Source: Synechococcus sp. UW105
Lineage (GTDB): Bacteria > Cyanobacteriota > Cyanobacteriia > PCC-6307 > Cyanobiaceae
Assembly (NCBI RefSeq): GCF_900473935.1
Contig: NZ_UCNN01000024.1
Span: 1 to 37,655 of the forward strand
Direction of reading: 5' to 3'
Length of the DNA stretch: 37,655 bases
Numbering within the stretch: the first letter of the stretch is position 1; the number at the start of each line of letters is the position of its first letter. A program made the position numbers and the translations under genes. Of this stretch, positions 33,500-37,655 are shown piece after piece. The notes beneath the pieces are model-generated. The model was not told the origin of the DNA. It saw only the letters and a list, made by a program, of their open reading frames with translations, and did no database searches.

Positions 33500-34897
33500 G
33501 TGTGGAATGAGCCCTCTGCTGGTGTTGCTGTGGCGGCACTAGATCACAACTCCTCAGCGCGTCAACCGGTTCCAGCCATTGTTGTGGCTGTTGAGTCTGG
33601 TTCGATTGGTGAGGAGCTGGGGTTTGAGCCTGGAGATCAGCTGCTCAGCATCAATGGAATTAGACCGCGGGATCTGATCGATTACCGCTACCTCTGCGTT
33701 GATGAAGAGTTGCGCCTGGAGGTGAGAGATGCTGCGGGCGATTTGCATCAAGTCGATCTGGAAAAGGATGCCGATGATGGCCTTGGCCTTGAGTTCAGCG
33801 AGGCGCTTTTTGATGGACTACGGCAATGCAATAACGCTTGCCCTTTCTGTTTTATTGATCAGCAACCGCCAGGCCGGCGTAGCAGCCTGTATTTAAAGGA
33901 CGACGACTACCGTCTGAGCTTTCTCTACGGCTCCTATCTCACGCTGACCAACCTCACCGATGCCGACTGGCAGCGGATCGAGCAGCAACGCCTGTCTCCA
34001 CTGTTCGTTTCGGTGCATGCCACTGAACCTGAGTTGAGAGCTCGTTTACTGAAAAACCCCAGGGCTGGTTTGCTGTTGGACCAGGTGCGCTGGTTTGCTG
34101 CAAGGGATCTGCAGATTCATGCCCAGGTGGTGGTTTGTCCTGGGATTAATGATGGTGACTCGCTTGAACGCACTCTTCAGGATCTGGGTGCGTTCGCGGG
34201 TGGTGAATGGCCTGCTGTGCTCTCGGCCGCTGTGGTGCCTGTTGGCCTGACCCGCTTTCGGCCCGAGCAGGATGGCCTCATGCCGGTGTCGCCTGAGGAC
34301 GCACGAGCTGTGATCGCACGGGTGGAGCCTCTGCAGCTGGAGTTTCAGAAGCGTCTTGGTAGTCGTTTTGCTTGGTTGTCAGATGAGTGGTATCTGATGG
34401 CCGGTTTGCCGCTGCCCCCACGGGAAAGCTACGAGGATTTGCCTCAGCAGGAAAACGGTGTGGGCAGTATTCGCGCTTTTTTGGAGTCGCTCGATGGCGC
34501 CAGCGCCGACCTCCCCAGTGGCATTGATCAGCCCTTGCACAGCAGCTGGGTCGTTGGTCGGCTGGTGGATCAGGCCCTTGCTCCGGTGACGGCCCGTCTG
34601 AATGCAGTGGAGGGAGTCACGCTCAGTTTGTATGGTCTTCCCAGCCCCTATTGGGGGCAAGACCAGGTCGTTACAGGGTTGCTCACTGGTCAGGATCTGA
34701 TTCAGGGACTGGAGGGTTGCAACCTCGGTGATCAGCTGCTGCTGCCATCGGTGATGCTTCGCCAGGGCGAGCCAGTGTTTCTCGATGACATGACGTTGGC
34801 TGAATTGGAGCAGCGCTTGTCTGTTCCGATTCGAATCGTGCATGGAGCAGCTGACATCGTGACCGTCGTCCTCGGTGATCAGTCGAAAAGCCCCTAA
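33500..34897 (+). CDS. Cyanobacterial PDZ/radical-SAM-like Fe-S protein (TIGR03279/DUF512 type)
   Basis: A 465-residue protein. The N-terminal PDZ-like domain (about 25-85) has GSIGEELGFEPGDQLLSING. A Fe-S/radical SAM-like region follows, with Cys110, Cys114 and Cys117 in CNNACPFCFIDQ, then PGRRSSLYLKDDDYRLSFLYG. The C-terminal half is the DUF512 region. The family is widespread in cyanobacteria and clostridia, but the reaction is unknown. GTG at 33500 begins just after uppP; no upstream ATG is available before the uppP stop. Confidence 0.88.
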   Translation: MWNEPSAGVAVAALDHNSSARQPVPAIVVAVESGSIGEELGFEPGDQLLSINGIRPRDLIDYRYLCVDEELRLEVRDAAGDLHQVDLEKDADDGLGLEFSEALFDGLRQCNNACPFCFIDQQPPGRRSSLYLKDDDYRLSFLYGSYLTLTNLTDADWQRIEQQRLSPLFVSVHATEPELRARLLKNPRAGLLLDQVRWFAARDLQIHAQVVVCPGINDGDSLERTLQDLGAFAGGEWPAVLSAAVVPVGLTRFRPEQDGLMPVSPEDARAVIARVEPLQLEFQKRLGSRFAWLSDEWYLMAGLPLPPRESYEDLPQQENGVGSIRAFLESLDGASADLPSGIDQPLHSSWVVGRLVDQALAPVTARLNAVEGVTLSLYGLPSPYWGQDQVVTGLLTGQDLIQGLEGCNLGDQLLLPSVMLRQGEPVFLDDMTLAELEQRLSVPIRIVHGAADIVTVVLGDQSKSP

Positions 34898-34909
34898 GCT
34901 CCGGCCAGC

Positions 34910-36697
34910 TTGCGTATTGATGTGAGACGGACTGCCGCCCGCTTGTTCCTCATTGCCGGCACGTTGACAGCCACCGCCTCCATTGGGTCTCCACTCCGGG
35001 CCGAGGACATGCTCGCAGCTGATGGTCCAACCTCTGATCAGCGCGCAGAGGGGGCTTTGCTGGATCAGTCGACACTCCCAACAGCTACTGAGGTCAAAGG
35101 GGCACGACCTAAGGCAGATGACTCGGTGCTGCCTCCTGCAGCCACAGAGTTGCCCCAAGATCTCTCACCGCTCAAGGCTCCTCCTTCTCTGGCGCTTCCC
35201 GATAAACCTTCCCAGGTGAGGATCCGCGAGCTGCGCCCGCTCACTCTTGAGCAGGCTCAACGCCTCACTGAGGTGAACAATCCCAGTCTGAAGGCGGCGG
35301 CCAGTCAGGTCGAGCAGGCCAAATCGCAGTTGCTGGCTGCGATTGCGGCCTGGTATCCAACGGTCAACCTCACGGCTAATGGCCTCCCCCAATATCTGGC
35401 GGGAGATCAATACCGCAATCCCGACTTTCTCAGTTCTCAGAGAGGTGAATCTCTTCGCATTGATCCGAGGACTGGTAAGCCTCCCGTGAATGCACTCACA
35501 AAACGGCCTTATACCCCATATAAGACCAGTGGTCAGTGGACGGCTAACTTCTCGGCTCAGGTGGAGTGGAAGCTGATTGATCCCGGCCGGGTCCCTCAGA
35601 TCGCCTCAGCACGAGATAGTTACGAAAAGGCACGTGATACCTACTTGATCTCGCTGCGAGAGCTGCGCCTCAACACCGCAACCCAGTATTTCAACCTTCA
35701 GCGCCAGGATGAGCAGGTGCGGATTGGCCAGCAATCGGTGCGGGTGTCGCTCGTCAGTTTGCGTGATGCCAGAGCTCGATTTGAGGCGGGTGTGTCCACG
35801 AAGCTGGAGGTTCTCGAGGCTGAAACACAGCTGGCCCGTGATCAGCAGCTGCTCAGCCAAGCTCTGGGCAAGCAGGACAAAGCCCGTCGGGCCTTAGCAG
35901 CTCTTCTTGATCTGCCTCAGGACGTCACACCCACTGCCGCCACTCCTGCCCGGGTCAGAGGTGTGTGGCAGCCGTCCTTGCAGGAAAGCATTGTTGCTGC
36001 CTATGCCTTCCGCGAAGAGCTGGATCGCTTCATCCTTGATATCTCCATCAACAACAGCAACGCCAATGCTGCTTTGGCCGCTGTGCAGCCAATCCTGAGC
36101 TTGGTGAACACCTTCTCTACCTCGCGCACGCAGGGGCAGACCGCCGTTGAAGTGGTCAAGATGGCTGATTACACCTGGAGTGCCAGCAACACCGTGGCTC
36201 TCAATGCCACCTGGAACATCTTTGATGGAGGCCGTGCCCGCGCCCAATACCGGCTCAATAAGCAGAAAGCTGAGGAAAGCGAGTTCAATTTCGCTTCCGA
36301 ACGGGACAAGATCCGTCAGGAAGTGGAAGACAGCTTTTTTGACCTGCGCACCGCTAATCAAGACATCTACACCACCTCTCGTGAGGTTCTCTCTTCACGC
36401 GAATCACTGCGCCTGGCTCGTCTTCGCTTCCAGGCCGGTGTCACGACGCAACGGGAAGTCGTTGACACCCAGCGTGACCTCACCAATGCGGAGGTTCGCT
36501 ATGCCGATGCAGTGACGACCTACAACACCTCATTGGCCCAGCTGCGCCGTCGCACCGGATTGGATCAAGTGATCTCCTGTGAATCCGTCAGTCTCAGCAG
36601 CACCAAACCGGTTGAGGATCAGGATTACACCGTGCCGATCGAACCCACCTCCAGTCGGCCAGCCTGCCAAGCTTCTGTTTTGAACTCAGAGGGGTGA
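34910..36697 (+). CDS. TolC-family outer-membrane channel protein
   Basis: A 595-residue protein. A basic, hydrophobic N-terminus ending SPLRAED (about 24-31) is a signal peptide. A ~70-residue Pro/Ala-rich linker follows. Two TolC repeats then start with LTLEQAQRLTEVNNPSLKAAASQ and the second at about 365-400. NLQRQDEQVRIGQQSV and RLARLRFQAGVTTQREVVDTQ are the long coiled-coil helices of the outer efflux protein fold. It probably serves as the outer duct for an RND/ABC exporter or type I secretion. The start is TTG 34910 or GTG 34922 (VRRTAARLF); I cannot decide between them. It lies 12 bases after the TIGR03279 gene. Confidence 0.9.
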   Translation: MRIDVRRTAARLFLIAGTLTATASIGSPLRAEDMLAADGPTSDQRAEGALLDQSTLPTATEVKGARPKADDSVLPPAATELPQDLSPLKAPPSLALPDKPSQVRIRELRPLTLEQAQRLTEVNNPSLKAAASQVEQAKSQLLAAIAAWYPTVNLTANGLPQYLAGDQYRNPDFLSSQRGESLRIDPRTGKPPVNALTKRPYTPYKTSGQWTANFSAQVEWKLIDPGRVPQIASARDSYEKARDTYLISLRELRLNTATQYFNLQRQDEQVRIGQQSVRVSLVSLRDARARFEAGVSTKLEVLEAETQLARDQQLLSQALGKQDKARRALAALLDLPQDVTPTAATPARVRGVWQPSLQESIVAAYAFREELDRFILDISINNSNANAALAAVQPILSLVNTFSTSRTQGQTAVEVVKMADYTWSASNTVALNATWNIFDGGRARAQYRLNKQKAEESEFNFASERDKIRQEVEDSFFDLRTANQDIYTTSREVLSSRESLRLARLRFQAGVTTQREVVDTQRDLTNAEVRYADAVTTYNTSLAQLRRRTGLDQVISCESVSLSSTKPVEDQDYTVPIEPTSSRPACQASVLNSEG

Positions 36698-36706
36698 CTC
36701 CCAATC

Positions 36707-37504
36707 GTGGCTGAAGCCCTCACCTCACAGCAGCTCAATGCCGTGCATCAGCTGCTCGATCGGGTGGCTGAGCGCCAGTTGCAGGATTTCGGCCATATCG
36801 TCTCCGATATCAAGCCAGATGGCACCTTGATCACCACCTGTGATCGCTGGAGTGATCAGGCCATCTTTGAGGGATTGCAAGCGATTGCACCCGGTGAAGG
36901 GGTGCTGAGTGAGGAAGGTTCCAAGTCGGTTCCATCGAGCCAGGCCTACTGGGTGGTGGATCCGTTGGATGGCACGACCAATTTTGCTGCAGGCATCCCT
37001 TATTGGGCGATTTCCGTGGCCCGCTGGGTGGATGGTGCACCTTCTGAGGTGTTTCTGGATGTGCCGTCTTTACGACAAAGGATCGTTGCGATCCGCGGTA
37101 AGGGGGCATGGAGGAATGGCAAGCGACTCACGCCAGAAACCCGCACGACTTCGGGAAGTGCCTGTATCTCGCTCTGCAGCCGGGCGATTCGTGTGCTTCA
37201 GCAGCGACCAGACCGACGTTTTCCGGGCAAGATTCGCCTGCTGGGGGTCGCAAGCCTGAATTTGCTCAGTGTGGCGATGGGGCAGACCGTTGGGGCTCTC
37301 GAGGCCACTCCCAAAATCTGGGATATGGCTGCAGCCTGGTTGGTGCTGAGTGAATTGGGTTGTCCTTTGATCTGGCTCGATAGACAGCCATCCGATCTGG
37401 TTGTTGGTGAAGATCTGGCGTCTGCTGATTTCCCTGTCGTGGTTGCCAGCAACGATGACATGCTCGAACGTTTGCATGAATGGGGCCAGGCCTTACTCCA
37501 GTGA
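36707..37504 (+). CDS. Inositol monophosphatase family protein
   Basis: A 265-residue metal-dependent sugar/inositol phosphatase. The metal-binding motifs are LSEEG (Glu69/Glu70), VVDPLDGTTNF (Asp85, Asp88) and the C-terminal IWDMAAAW (Asp206). The family includes IMPase, CysQ-like 3'-phosphoadenosine phosphatases and histidinol-phosphatases; motif spacing alone does not fix the substrate. GTG at 36707 follows the TolC stop by 9 bases, with a GAGGGG run about 12 bases before it. Confidence 0.9.
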   Translation: MAEALTSQQLNAVHQLLDRVAERQLQDFGHIVSDIKPDGTLITTCDRWSDQAIFEGLQAIAPGEGVLSEEGSKSVPSSQAYWVVDPLDGTTNFAAGIPYWAISVARWVDGAPSEVFLDVPSLRQRIVAIRGKGAWRNGKRLTPETRTTSGSACISLCSRAIRVLQQRPDRRFPGKIRLLGVASLNLLSVAMGQTVGALEATPKIWDMAAAWLVLSELGCPLIWLDRQPSDLVVGEDLASADFPVVVASNDDMLERLHEWGQALLQ

Positions 37505-37531
37505 TCGGGCAGGGCGCAGCGAGGGGTGATG

Positions 37532-37553
37532 GTGAGGCAAGCCACTGCCTCAC
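37532..37553 (+). terminator. Probable terminator hairpin after the inositol phosphatase gene
   Basis: GTGAGGCA (37532-37539) pairs perfectly with TGCCTCAC (37546-37553) around a 6-base loop, 28 bases after the stop. The following sequence is only mildly T-rich, so strength is uncertain. I see no gene between here and the window end. Confidence 0.5.
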
Positions 37554-37655
37554 AGGCCTTCAGGCTTTCAGTTGTTGGATGAGCGTGGGTCCCGAGGCTT
37601 AGGGCTTGCGAGTTGGGTGAGTTGTGAGTTATGGTTTTGGACTGCGCGGGAGCCG

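Noticed and set aside
34379-35158. 259-codon - strand open frame across the TIGR03279/TolC junction
   Set aside because: Spans two well-supported genes on the other strand and resembles no protein family.
1-37655. CRISPR array, insertion sequence, prophage, tRNA or rRNA
   Set aside because: No regularly spaced repeats, transposase-like frames, phage genes or tRNA T-loop/anticodon arrangement could be found by eye on either strand.
37505-37655. Possible RNA gene at the window end
   Set aside because: The only structure seen is the 8-bp hairpin at 37532-37553, better explained as a terminator. The rest is too short to judge.

Overview
This window looks like core chromosome from a marine picocyanobacterium, most likely Synechococcus (or the related Cyanobium lineage). 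The markers are an SLH-type cyanobacterial porin, psbU, petL, ndhO, a CRR7-family NDH-1 factor, the zeta-carotene desaturase crtQ, and several proteins known mainly from cyanobacteria (DUF751/Ycf33-like, DUF3120, DUF4346, a TIGR03279-type radical SAM protein). The DNA is fairly GC-rich and densely packed. Many starts are GTG or TTG, and Shine-Dalgarno sequences are weak or absent. I see no insertion sequence, prophage, CRISPR array, tRNA or rRNA. Family names come from recognised motifs, not from database searches.

Layout. 1-1474: 3' part of an outer-membrane porin and its terminators. 1707-5490: a tightly overlapping + strand run of cysK, a J-domain gene and a GT-C membrane glycosyltransferase. 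5469-5723: ndhO on the - strand. 5783-8008: a cation/proton antiporter and a TIGR01777 epimerase-like gene (+). 10314 down to 7944: a four-gene - strand cluster (A-type Fe-S carrier, TPR protein, LpxB-like glycosyltransferase, small membrane protein). 10399-12882: crtQ, an SRPBCC gene and a PilP-like lipoprotein (+). 17245 down to 12846: DUF751, rbfA, a GH3 glycosidase, GT2-TPR and hemD. A 562-base gap without a supported gene follows. 17808-22178: alternating GST, DUF6816-like, CRR7, aroK, a tandem pterin synthase, a RibD-C reductase and a secreted four-Cys protein. 22264-23857: FemAB-like and DUF4346. 25473-23899: B12-binding radical SAM protein. 25651-25743: a tiny petL. 28388 down to 25762: rimO and an MFS transporter. 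28512-29453: VKOR-thioredoxin fusion. 32465 down to 29475: DUF3120, psbU and nadB. 32611-37504: uppP, TIGR03279, a TolC-family gene and an inositol-monophosphatase-family gene (+).

Together these are housekeeping and photosynthesis-support functions: small subunits or factors of photosystem II, cytochrome b6f and NDH-1; carotenoid, tetrapyrrole, NAD, shikimate, cysteine and pterin synthesis; disulfide formation for the lumen/periplasm; and envelope work (porin, TolC, UppP, GH3, several glycosyltransferases).

No wholly new multi-gene system stands out. The points most worth a second look are: a fused double pterin synthase whose first domain has lost its catalytic His; six of nine convergent gene pairs overlapping at their 3' ends, by up to 89 bases; divergent genes whose start codons share one CATG; the psbU terminator hairpin sitting immediately in front of nadB; a PilP-like lipoprotein outside any visible pilus locus; and a 30-residue petL with no ATG.
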